A DNA stretch of 64,000 nucleotides, from positions 279,519 to 343,518 of the forward strand of contig NZ_CP020663.1 in the NCBI RefSeq assembly GCF_002381345.1, written 5' to 3'. Positions 31,123-40,964 of this stretch are shown here, piece after piece. The DNA comes from Candidatus Enterovibrio altilux. Lineage in GTDB: Bacteria; Pseudomonadota; Gammaproteobacteria; Enterobacterales; Vibrionaceae. Every line of letters starts with the position of its first letter. Position 1 is the stretch's first letter. The notes below the pieces were generated by a model. It saw only the letters and a program-made list of their open reading frames with translations, did not search any database and was not told the DNA's origin. A program made the translations under genes and the position numbers.

Positions 31123-32197
31123 TGCTTATCCTTTTGAAAATTTTGGAATGTTTCCTTGAGATCTTGACCATTCAAATGAGCATAAGTATTAATCGTGGTC
31201 TGTATATTTTTATGCCCGAGGCGTTTCTGAACATAGGACGCATCCCAGCCACTCATAAGCAACTCAGTAGCATGAGTATGCCTAAAGATATGAGGAGAGA
31301 ATAGGATACCTTGTTTTTTAGCCACACGGCGAAATTTAGTGTAAATAGTGCTGTATGTTAATGGGCTGCCAATATTCTCACCTCATATATTGACGAACAC
31401 ATAGTCAGAATCAATCTCGTCAAAATCATAAACAACATAATCCGTGTATAGCTGTATTAACTCAGAACTAATATCAATACTTCTTTACTCGTTACTTTTA
31501 GCGCTAGCTCTGTTTTCGTTTCTTCTTGGGATAACCTGAATTACTTTGTCCCAGCTATGAATATCTGCATGCCTCAATCCAAGAGTCTCACCAATACGCA
31601 TTCCTGTTTCATACAGTAGGCAAATTAGAAATTTATTCCTTTTATTTCCACTGGCAGCAACAAGAGCTTTAACATGTTCGGGTGTTAGGATTTTTGGGAT
31701 TCGCTTAGGTTCTTTTATTTTGAGGATATTACATTTATTGTTTTCTTTTTTACTAATATGATGCAGAAACGATTTATAACTCTTGCCGCCAAAACTGTCT
31801 GTCTTGTGTATCTGTAATGGCTTGGTGTTATCTAGTCTTGCGTGATAGTCATAGAAAGAGCTTACGGCAGTTACTATGGAGTTTATCCTCTTTCTGAGCG
31901 CAATGAGGTGGTTTCGAAAAATGTAATAACGTTACCAGTATAACCAACCTTTAACCAGTTGATGAACTATGACATTTCAACCAAACTAATATCATCCCAG
32001 TCTAGCTGAGAATTATCCAAAAACAACCAGAACTCTTTTAGATGATAAGCATACGATCTAATCATGTTTGGTGACTTACCAGTAGAGTGTAAATATTTTA
32101 GATAAAGGTCTATTTGTTTGACAGGAAGGTAATCAGATCCAATAATAATCTAGAAGTCTTCACTTTGATTGTTGATCTTTATCTTTGTGACCTGCAT
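31119..32197 (-). pseudogene. Tyrosine recombinase (TnpA-like), several internal stops
   Basis: From ATG 32197 (MQVTKIKINNQ) the frame runs about 359 codons with stops in otherwise well-kept sequence (SEDF*II, VEMS*FI, SNE*RS, FVNI*GE). The SAM-like core-binding region (LYLKYLHSTGKSPNMIRSY) and all catalytic elements are visible: Arg in LLYETGMRIGE, the HxxRH box in SPHIFRHTHATELL, GH in KRLGHKNIQ and the Tyr nucleophile in TTINTYAHL. It resembles TnpA of Tn554 and the smaller integrase of similar three-gene elements. It ends in ATGA, overlapping the next gene. Confidence 0.8.
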
Positions 32198-32449
32198 AAA
32201 CCCACTCTCTTACTTTGAATAACTGTAATAGATATGGATCTCTATGATGTATATATTTATATGTAAAGCATTTTTTATTTACTATGTGGATTGGTTATTT
32301 TATGTAATAGATAACGATCTATACTCGTATAACATTGAAAATAGGTAAGTATGTATTTATCAGATTGCACCTAACACAAGACACTTCTTTTTCGAAGTTA
32401 TTATTATCACTACCATTAATGTTAAATGCTGTTTTTTGTCAGCAAACAA
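32198..32449. other. AT-rich leader of the recombinase element
   Basis: No gene seen. It would contain the promoter and one end of the recombinase element, but I cannot recognise an attachment repeat. Confidence 0.4.
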
Positions 32450-33360
32450 CGACTTTATTTCCTAAGTAAGGGAACTAAATTTTCAATCAGCACTCTAAGC
32501 AGTTAGACTCACTTAAACATTCAGGTCTATGAACAAAATTCACTACAATACAACTAACTGTAAGCAGTATAATTAAACTTTAATTAATCGTGGCTCACTA
32601 ATATTCTGGGTTAATGAAGAAGCTATTCGGCTATGGAATTAAACTAAGCAGGGTAATCATGGGAGACCTCCTTTATTTAGCTAGTTAGCCATTATGATGG
32701 TCCTCATGATTAAATGCGTATTTTCCATGCCATTGTCATGCCCTCAACTATTCATGCATAAGTAAGCGAGCCAAAACGATTAACATCATGTTCAAGACGA
32801 AAAATAAAAAGAACATCTAGCACTTAGCCATAGATTATACGAGGCTCCAAATTTACAGAGTAGACAAATGGAAAGTAAAAAAGTACGGTACTAATGAAAA
32901 ATAACGAATCTGGTACAAGTCACATTTAGTGGAAAATAGAAATACATGTAAAATCATTGCTGCTGAGTTAAGTGCATCAAATGTGACTGACCTTAAAGTG
33001 CTACCTAACTTACTCAAACAGACTCGCCAAAAAATTAATGAAATCTCAACCGATAGTTCTTATGACACCAGACAATATTACGAAACCGTTCGTATTAAAC
33101 AAGCTGTTCCAACCAGCATTGCAAAACGAGGTATAGTTACCATAAATATTCCCTATCAGAGGCAGCAATATTTGGAGTCAAAAAATGACTTAGAGGGACA
33201 TTGAACTTAAAAACCATAATGTTAAGATTAGCGGGACTTACGCCATGATAAAAGCGTTACATAAACTGACCAGGCTAAGTATGCTTAAAATAACAGCGAT
33301 TATTTAATCGTTAAGCGTGTTGGAATTGACTAATTACACTCAAATTAGAAAACTAAGCTG
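32450..33360 (+). mobile_element. Decayed IS5-like element
   Basis: Begins GACTTTATTTCCTAAGTAAG, ends near AAATTAGAAAACTAAGC. Fragments of transposase in plus frames (32929-33204 includes LPNLLKQTRQKINEISTDS). Confidence 0.8.
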
Positions 33361-33818
33361 CTAAATATAACTTATACCAGACTTGTAATTTTCTATCAGT
33401 GCCATGCTTTTTTACTTACCGTCCGCCTGTACCGTAGATTTTCAGCTCTCTTAGCATCAATGATTACGTGCAGGGTGGTGTCTTTATTCTCCGTTTTGAA
33501 CGTGACGTTAACCGTTTTGGCTCGCTTGCTGGTGCATGATTAGTGAGGGCATGACAATGGTAATTGAGCAAGCTTAAAAAACAGAATGAATGAATCCTTG
33601 CAGACCTCTCAATGGCATTGAAAATGCACATTTAATCATGAGAGCTATCGTAATGGCTGAGTTGTTAAATATACGAGATCTCCCATGATTAACCTACTTA
33701 ATTTCATTCCAGTTAATTGTTTTGTAGCGCATCTTGTTCATAGATCTTAATATTTAAGTTAGCCTAGCTGTTTAAAGTGTAGACTGGCAATTTAGTTCCC
33801 TAATTTAGAAAACATTTA
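33361..33818 (-). mobile_element. 5'-half fragment of IS5-like element
   Basis: Picks up inside the transposase gene (CTAAATATAACTTATACCAG) and runs to TAATTTAGAAAACA. It abuts the 3' end of the preceding copy. Confidence 0.7.
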
Positions 33819-33899
33819 TTATGCAGAAAATAAACCTTAATTATTGCGGTTGTGCATCAATACATTGTCCATTCACTTCAGCGCCTTCCGGCGCCATAA

Positions 33900-34550
33900 A
33901 GTAAATGTGTAATTGCATACCTAGCCTGGTCATCTTCTTTAACGCTTTTATTGTAACGTAAGTTTCGCCACTCTAAGCATTATAATTGCTTAGACTAAAT
34001 GTCCATTCAAACCGTTTTTTAACTCGAAAGATTGTAGCATCTGATAGAAAATATATACTATAATCATACCTCGTTTTACAATGCTGATTTAAACCGTATC
34101 ACTGCTAATAACTGACCGCTAAATTACGTAAATAATTTCGTTTTCAAAAAATTATTCATCTTCTTGGTAGAATGCGTAGAACCATTCGTTGACTTTGAAT
34201 GATTCGCAACATTGACTTGCATTGTAAGCACCATCGCCTGATATTGTATTGACTCTGCGACGGCTCTGTTTGAACAAGTGAAATAGCATTTTACCACCAG
34301 TCTCATCTGATACACTTAACTCAACAGCAATGATTTAATGCGTATTTATATCTCCCACTACCTGTAACTGGCCCTAAACTCAATGTTGGCCGTTAGAACC
34401 ATGCTTTTTGTTTATCATTCTTCTCTACCGTGGATTTGAAACCCCATTGCATCAATGACTAAATACCAGGTAGTTCCTTTATTATTCGTCTTGAACGTAA
34501 TGTTAACTGTTATGAATAATGAGGACATGACACCGTATTCCTGCAACCGC
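33900..34550 (-). mobile_element. 3'-half fragment of IS5-like element
   Basis: From near GCATACCTAGCCTGGTCATC to about GAATAATGAGGACATGACAC, with minus-strand transposase remains. The 5' part is missing. The outer inverted repeat is not recognisable. Confidence 0.7.
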
Positions 34551-34702
34551 AGAAATAGTCGTGACGGGGCACGAACACTGTATTACACTGGCTTTGAACC
34601 TGTTTTTTAATAGGGCATTAATCTGCTTTTTCAATGGAAAGCTTATTGATTAAGTTGATTATATTGATTCAATTCTCCGACGCCATTCCTTGCTCTTTCT
34701 TC
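34551..34702. other. Short unassigned island between IS fragments
   Basis: About 150 bases of higher GC (for example GCAACCGCAGAAATAGTCGT) that do not match the IS. It probably is a scrap of a lost chromosomal gene, but I do not recognise it on either strand. Confidence 0.3.
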
Positions 34703-35583
34703 TGACTTTATTCCTAAATAAGAGAACTAAATTATCAATCTACACTCTAAACAGCTAACTGAAAGCAGTATAATCAAGCTTTAATCAATCGTGACTCACT
34801 AATATTCTTCATTAATGAAAAAATAATTCAGCTATAGAATCAAACTAAGAAGGGTAATCATGGGGGACCTCGTTTATTTATCGACTTAACCATTACGACG
34901 GCTTTCATGGTTAAATGCATATTTTCAAATACCATTAAAAGGTCTGCAAGACCTAATTAATTTTGTTGTCAAACTGACTCAATTACCGTTGCCATACCCT
35001 CACTATGCATGCATTTACAAGCGAATAAAAACGGTTAACGTCACATTAAAAAGAAGAACACAAGAACCATTCAGCACTTCACCATTGATGCTACGGGAGT
35101 TCAAAATTTACGGTAAAGGCAAATAGCAAGTAAAAAAAATATGGCATTGACTGGAAACAGCGAGTCTAACACCAGTTACAGAGAGACCCGCTAAAAAATT
35201 AATGCAGTATCAGGCGATAGTCCTTACGACACCAAACAATGTTATAAAACCGTTCGTATTAAACGAATAGTTCCACTCATCCCACTAAAAAAGCAATTTT
35301 TTAAAACTAAAATTACCTGCGTGATTTGACGGTTAATTACCAGCATTTGCACGGTTCAATTAACCTTGAAAAATGAGGTATGATTATCCTAAACATTATC
35401 GAGTAGAGACAGCAATGGTTCGAGGCAAAAGACTACTGAATCACGCAACTCAGATTAGCAAAACCGACGCCATAATAAAAATGTTACATAAAGAGACCAG
35501 GCTAAGTATGCTTATAATAAAAAATTATCTAATAGTGAATCATGTGGGGATTAGCTATCTGAACACGAATTAAGAACCAAAGC
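34703..35583 (+). mobile_element. Decayed IS5-like element
   Basis: Begins GACTTTATTCCTAAATAAGA and ends GAATTAAGAACCAAAGC. Plus-strand transposase scraps with internal deletions. Confidence 0.8.
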
Positions 35584-36352
35584 ACCTTTAGACTCGATGT
35601 CCCTCCGATAAATTTTTGACTCAAAACATTACAATCTCTGATAACGAACATTTATGGTAACCATACATCCTTTTCCAATGCTGATTTGCACTACATAACT
35701 ACTGGTAATTAACCGCTAAATTACGTAAATGATTTCGTTTTCAAAAAATTACTTCTCTTCTTGATAAAATGCATAAAACCGCGCATTTAATCCGAATGAT
35801 GTCGCAACATTATCTGTTGTCATAAGCAGTATCGCCTAATATTACATTGATTCTTCGGCGGGTCTATTTCAGTAAATTAGATAGTATCTAACCCTAAATT
35901 TCAAACCCCATAGCATAAATAACTAAGTACTGGATGCGTCCTTTATTCTTCATTTTGCACATGACGTTAACCATTTAAGCTCTTTTGCTAATGCAGACAC
36001 AGTGAGAGCATGACAACATTAGCTGAGCAAGTTTGAAAACAGAATTCATAAATTCTCTCAAACCTCTCAATGGCATTGAAAATACGCGTTTAATCATGAA
36101 AGCCATCGTAATTGCTCAGTCACTAGATAAACGAAGTCTCCATGATTACCACGCTTCACTTGATTCCATAACTGAATGGCTACTTCATCAATTCAGAATA
36201 TTAGTCAGCCACAATTAATGAAAGCTTAATTATACTCTTTCCAGTTAATTATTTTATAGCGAAGCTTGTTTATAGACCTGAACATTTAAGTGAGCCTAGA
36301 TGTTTCAAGGGTTAATTGATGATTTAGTTCCATGATTTAGAAAACAAAACCC
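35584..36352 (-). mobile_element. IS5-like element missing its 3' end
   Basis: Starts inside the transposase (AGACTCGATGTCCCTCCGAT) and ends ATTTAGAAAACAAAACCC. Back-to-back with the preceding plus copy. Confidence 0.75.
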
Positions 36353-36566
36353 ATTTCCTTAATTATTAAGCAATGCGGGATCAGTAATATTTACGAACAT
36401 CATACATTGCAATATTGAGTTTAGTTGCATCAAGTATGACTTAACTACTTTATTAAACGATTATAAAGTGGAGAAAGTTTTAAAATTACATATGAATTCA
36501 AACCAGACTATTGTAAGCAAAGTACAAAAATAAGAAGTGCCGATAAAAGCGCTTTTTTATCTACGT

Positions 36567-37424
36567 TTAACAAGTATTTTGTGTTTCAGAAAACACATCA
36601 ATAAGCACACTGATGTCTTCATATTTTTCGTTACTGGACAGCCACACCATGAACAGTTCATTTTGTATTATTGGGCTATTTTTAACAAAGTACAATTTGC
36701 ACGAGTCAATCCAAGGTTGTGCAATGCTCAATGGTAAAAAGCCAACGCCACCACGGTTGATCAAAAATTTAAGTGCTGGCTGACAGCCATGACTATGTAG
36801 TATTGGTGCACGTTGCAACGCAGGAATGCGGCTGTGCTCAACAGCAAAACGTGTCCCCCAATCTAAATAGACTAACGGTAATCCTATAATAGTATTCATG
36901 TTTTGTTCAGGTTCATTCGATACTAGCACTACAACAAAATTAGTCAATCTCACCTGTTGAAGATCTGCCAATTTTGGCGGCTCACTGGTCAACACAATAT
37001 CGACTTGTTTCTCCAATAATGCGCTTGGAATCTGTTGACGATTCAATGACTCCGTACGAAGGGCCCATTCAGGCTGAATGGCTTCGACCTGCTCCAACCA
37101 CTCATTGGTATTGTTGATTTCCCAAATTAATGAGGTTGCACCAACAGTAAGCTGTTGCTGATAGCTATCTGTCAGCGCTACATCTTGGCGAGCACGCCCC
37201 CACGTCTGCAAAATATTTTCAGCATAAGGAACAAATTTTTCACCTGCAGAGGTCAAACGTAAATTACCACGTTTACGTGTGAATACGGGTGTTCTCAGTT
37301 TAATTTCGAGCTGGCGTATACGGAAACTAACCGCGGATTGCGTCAAATACAAGTTCGTTGCTGCTCGACCAAAGTGACGAGTTTTGTTAACTTCTAAAAA
37401 TGTGCGTAATAAATCTGTATCCAT
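36567..37424 (-). CDS. hdfR: LysR-type regulator, HdfR-like
   Basis: ATG 37424 (MDTDLLRTFLEVNKTRHFGRA) gives 285 residues; the frame extends upstream to 37487 but the family N-terminus starts here. The HTH is AATNLYLTQSAVSFRIRQLE (about 18-37), followed by the LysR substrate domain. The N-terminus and overall sequence (TPVFTRKRGNLRLTSAGEKF, QQLTVGATSLIWE) match HdfR, the H-NS-regulated repressor of flhDC in E. coli. In relatives it lies divergent to maoP/yifE; here IS debris flanks both sides. What it regulates in this organism is unknown. Confidence 0.85.
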   Translation of the reverse strand: MDTDLLRTFLEVNKTRHFGRAATNLYLTQSAVSFRIRQLEIKLRTPVFTRKRGNLRLTSAGEKFVPYAENILQTWGRARQDVALTDSYQQQLTVGATSLIWEINNTNEWLEQVEAIQPEWALRTESLNRQQIPSALLEKQVDIVLTSEPPKLADLQQVRLTNFVVVLVSNEPEQNMNTIIGLPLVYLDWGTRFAVEHSRIPALQRAPILHSHGCQPALKFLINRGGVGFLPLSIAQPWIDSCKLYFVKNSPIIQNELFMVWLSSNEKYEDISVLIDVFSETQNTC

Positions 37425-37548
37425 CTTAATACTATAATAAATAAAAATATTAAGATGCGTTATCAAGCAAAACGTTGGTTTGGTCAAGGCAAACAGATGC
37501 AGTTTTGTCTATTACCTAACGAACAATTGCTACGATCAAAGACCTATA

Positions 37549-38066
37549 GAGCTTTCTTTTTTAATTCAAGTTTAGATAGCAGATTTTAACATAATTCACG
37601 ATTAAACAATCGTTTTCATTGTAGGCATACCTAGACCTATCAGCTTATTTAATATTTTTATCATGGCGTAGGTTTCGCAAATATGGGCGTTGTCGTCCCT
37701 TAGGTTCAATGTTCTTCTCAATAGTTTTTTGATGCGAAGCATTACCGCCTCTGATAGGGAAGGTTTAGAGTAATCATACTTCTACCCAAAAACTTGTTCC
37801 TTTACTTTGTGGAATGAATGGATCCGCTCGTTCAATCCGAACGGTATCGTAAGCTCCGTCGCCTGATATTTCATTGATGCTTCGGTGGATCTGTTTGATC
37901 AAGTGAAGTAGCACTTTACCGCCAGTCATATTTAATGCACTTAATTCGGTAAAAATGCTTTCATGCGTATTTATATCCATCGCTACATGTGACTTGCGCC
38001 AGACTCAACGTTTTCCATCAGTGCCATGCTTTTTGCTTGTATTCGCCCTCACCATGAACTTTTAAC
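37549..38066 (-). mobile_element. 3'-half fragment of IS5-like element
   Basis: Begins GAGCTTTCTTTTTTAATTC region (worn end) with a transposase scrap at 37774-37980 (MDINTHESIF). It joins a plus-strand fragment at a shared AATCAA, suggesting recombination at microhomology. Confidence 0.75.
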
Positions 38067-38680
38067 CCCTAAGAATCAAGCTTTAATCAATCGTGGCTGT
38101 CTAGCCATTCTGGATAAATACAAAAGCCATGCAGCTATGGAATCAAACTAAGCAAAGTAATCATGAAAGAACTCGTTTATTTAGCGCCTTAACCATCACT
38201 ACCTTCCTCATGGTTAAATGCATATTGTAAGGTCTTTGAGAGGTCTGCCAGGATTAATTAATTCTGTTTTTAAATTTGCTCGACTATCGTTCTTATACCC
38301 TCACGGTGCGTACGTCCGCAAATAATTCAAAATGGTTAATGTCATGTTTAAAACAAAGAATAAAGGAACCTTCCAATACTTATCCATTGAGCCTACAGGG
38401 CTCAATGTCTACAGTAAAAACGAATAGCAAGTAAACAAGCATGGCTCTGTTAGGAAACAGCGAGCCTGACATAAGTGACATTTAAGAATAAATACAAATA
38501 CGCATGAAATCATTATTGCGAAATTTAGTGCATAAAATATAACTCACGGTGAAGTATTACCTCATTTGTTCAAACAAACCCGCCGGAGCATCAATGGAAT
38601 ATTAAGCGATCGTGCTTACGACCCGTTCACATTAAGATCTGCTATCTAAACTAGAAACTTACGAACACACGTTTGGCCAT
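38067..38680 (+). mobile_element. Middle fragment of IS5-like element
   Basis: From AAGCTTTAATCAATCGTGGC through worn transposase sequence. Both termini of this copy are missing. Confidence 0.7.
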
Positions 38681-38935
38681 GAGAGCTGTCGTAAGGGATA
38701 AGTCGCTAAATAAGCTAGGTCTTCAATGATTACTCAGCTTAATTTAATGCCATAGTTGAATGGCTTCTGCATCTATCCAGAATATTAGTGAACCACAATT
38801 AATTAAGGCTTAATTATATGACTTTCAGTTGGTTGTTTTGCAGCGAAGCTTATCCAGAAATATGAACATTTAAATGAAGCTAACTGTTTAGAGCGTAAAC
38901 TACTCATTGAGTTCACGGATTTAGGAAACAAGGCT
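38681..38935 (-). mobile_element. 5'-part fragment of IS5-like element
   Basis: From ATGAGAGCTGTCGTAAGG to GGATTTAGGAAACAAGGCTC, ending five bases before the rnfH stop. Confidence 0.75.
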
Positions 38936-38940
38936 CATTG

Positions 38941-39288
38941 CTACTTCAATTTGCGCTGAGGATTCATTTCTCCTCCCATCACAGGATCTGCTCTACCTTC
39001 CAGCTTTGCGCATTCAGCTCGGCGACGGCGAATTTCTTTCGGATCAGCAAGTGACGGACGATAAATTTCAATACGATCACCATCATGCACTAAAGCATCC
39101 AGCTTTACCACGCGGCTAAACACACCCACCTTATTTTTTGCTAAATCTATTTCAGGATACACATCTAAAACACCTGAATTATAAATAATGTCTCCTACAT
39201 GCATGGTATGCGAAACTATCACCTCAAACACATGCTGTTCGTCAGGCAAGGCATACATAACTTCAACATGCAGCATCTTGTCGCTCAT
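38941..39288 (-). CDS. rnfH: RnfH-family protein (RatB)
   Basis: A small ubiquitin-like-fold protein, 115 residues, with the family N-terminus (LHVEVMYALPDEQHVFEV) and GVFSRVVKLDALVHDGDRIEIYRPSLADPKEIRRRRAE core. ATG 39288 has GAGAG upstream. It overlaps ratA by 26 bases, the conserved ratA-rnfH pair. Function is not established. IS debris begins right after its stop. Confidence 0.9.
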   Translation of the reverse strand: MSDKMLHVEVMYALPDEQHVFEVIVSHTMHVGDIIYNSGVLDVYPEIDLAKNKVGVFSRVVKLDALVHDGDRIEIYRPSLADPKEIRRRRAECAKLEGRADPVMGGEMNPQRKLK

Positions 39289-39712
39289 AAACTACTCTCG
39301 CCCTGTCAGAGAAAGCTTTTACCATATTAATAGCCAGCTTATTAAATACCTGACCAAACACCATTTCGATCAAACCAGTATGAAATTCAAAATCCAACTT
39401 CAATTCAATTTTGCAAGCATCCTCATCTAAAGATGTGAAGTTCCAACCACCCACCAATTTACGAAATGGACCATCCACTAATTCTATTTTAATAGTTTCA
39501 CCCACAACTAATTCATTGCGGGTTATGACGGTTTTATGAATGCCAGCTTTAGCAACCTCAACTGATGCAATCATAGTATTGTTGCTAGCTGCCAACACAC
39601 AAGAACCAGAACAACCCGGCACGAATGACGAGTATGCTTCTACATTATTAACAAGTTCAAACATTTGTTCAGCACTAAACGGCACAAGTGCAGAACGTAT
39701 AATTTGCGGCAT
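39263..39712 (-). CDS. ratA: RatA, START-domain ribosome association/ubiquinone-binding-like protein
   Basis: A 149-residue SRPBCC/START-like protein (MPQIIRSALVPFSAEQMFELVNN, YSSFVPGCSGSCVL). E. coli RatA blocks 70S formation when overproduced; relatives (Coq10) bind ubiquinone. It starts behind a strong GAGGAGA. The usual divergent neighbour smpB is not in view; the upstream 100 bases lead into an IS relic. Confidence 0.9.
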   Translation of the reverse strand: MPQIIRSALVPFSAEQMFELVNNVEAYSSFVPGCSGSCVLAASNNTMIASVEVAKAGIHKTVITRNELVVGETIKIELVDGPFRKLVGGWNFTSLDEDACKIELKLDFEFHTGLIEMVFGQVFNKLAINMVKAFSDRARVVYERQDAAC

Positions 39713-39812
39713 AAAATCTCCTCAGTGATCTATTCTATAAAATATCACTGGATCGTAATTTTTTAAAAAATTTTCAAAATACTGGCATAGATCCATATAT
39801 TAACCAACTATA

Positions 39813-40791
39813 GGCTATGTTTCCCAAATCAGAGAACTAAATCATCAATATACGCTCTAAACAGCTAGGTTAACTTTAACATGTAGGTCTAAGGAAAAGA
39901 GGAGTTACAAAACAACTAACTGGAAGCATCATAATCAAGATTTAAGCAGTCTTAGAAGACTTTGTTTCTTTAACAGATTAGCCATTATGACGACTCTCAT
40001 CGTTAAATGAATGTTTTCAGTGCCGTTGAAAGATCTGCAAGGATTCATTAATTATATGCTCAAACTGGATCAACTGCCATTTTATACCATTACTATCAAT
40101 ACGTTAGTAAGCTAGCCAAAACAGTGAAGATTACGCTCAAGACGTAAACTAAAGAAATAGTTCAGCACTTTAACATTGATTCTACAAAGCTGAAAGTCTA
40201 CGGTTAAAGTGAAGGATAAGTAAAAAATATAACACTGACGGGAAACATCGAATCTGGCGCAAGTTTACAGGTAGTGGTAGGTATAAACACGCATAAAATC
40301 ATTGCTGTTGCGTTAAATTCATTAAATATGACTGACGGCAAAGTGCTATCTAACTTACTCAAACAGGCTAGCCGAAGAATCAATGAAATATTAGGCGATG
40401 GTGCTTACGACACCATACAGTGTTGCGAAACCGCTCGTATAACACGAGCAGCTCCGCTCACCCCACCAAGGCAAAGAATAACTTTTTTGCAGCGAAATCA
40501 TCAGTGTAATTTAGTAGTTAGTTATCAGAATTTATACTGCCCAAATAAAAAGTATAAACGAGGTATACTTGCCATAAACATGCCCTATCAGAGACGGCAA
40601 TAGTTCAAGTCAACATGCTATCCAGAGGGATCTTGATCCTAAGAGATCACAATGCTCAAATTAGCGAAACTTGCACCATGATAAAAACGTTAAATAAGCT
40701 GACTGGATAGATATGGCTAAAAAGGAAACAAGCGTTTAATAGTTTAGCATCTTGGGATCTTCTCTCTAAGTTTCAATCAGGGAACAAAACT
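39813..40791 (+). mobile_element. Decayed IS5-like element
   Basis: Begins GGCTATGTTTCCCAAATCAG and ends TTTCAATCAGGGAACAAAAC. The longest transposase scrap (40274-40603) keeps VGINTHKIIAVALNSLNMTD and SRRINEILGDGAYDT. Confidence 0.8.
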
Positions 40792-40964
40792 TATCATACT
40801 GAAAATTTAAAATTTCGTCAAAAAATGATAACATATCAGCTTCATTATGCAGTAACATCGTAAAAAATAGTAACCCTTATACTTCGCGTGTTGCCTGCTA
40901 ACTGAGCTTTAATTTCAAGGATGTTTGACCGTATAGGTCAGGCAGCAATATGAGGGAATACATC

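Noticed and set aside
34551..34702. Island with a possible reading PVTTISAVAGI on the minus strand
   Set aside because: Too short and not tied to any family I recognise; left unassigned.
40274..40603. A 109-codon open frame looking like a small hypothetical protein
   Set aside because: It contains VGINTHKIIAVALN and SRRINEILGDGAYDT, transposase motifs shared by all IS copies, so it is a transposase scrap. The same holds for frames at 23360-23674, 32929-33204, 37774-37980 and 50569-50886.
40950..40964. ATG at 40950 as the acnB start
   Set aside because: It falls in the ribosome-binding site; the GTG 15 bases downstream matches the family N-terminus and gives the exact E. coli length.
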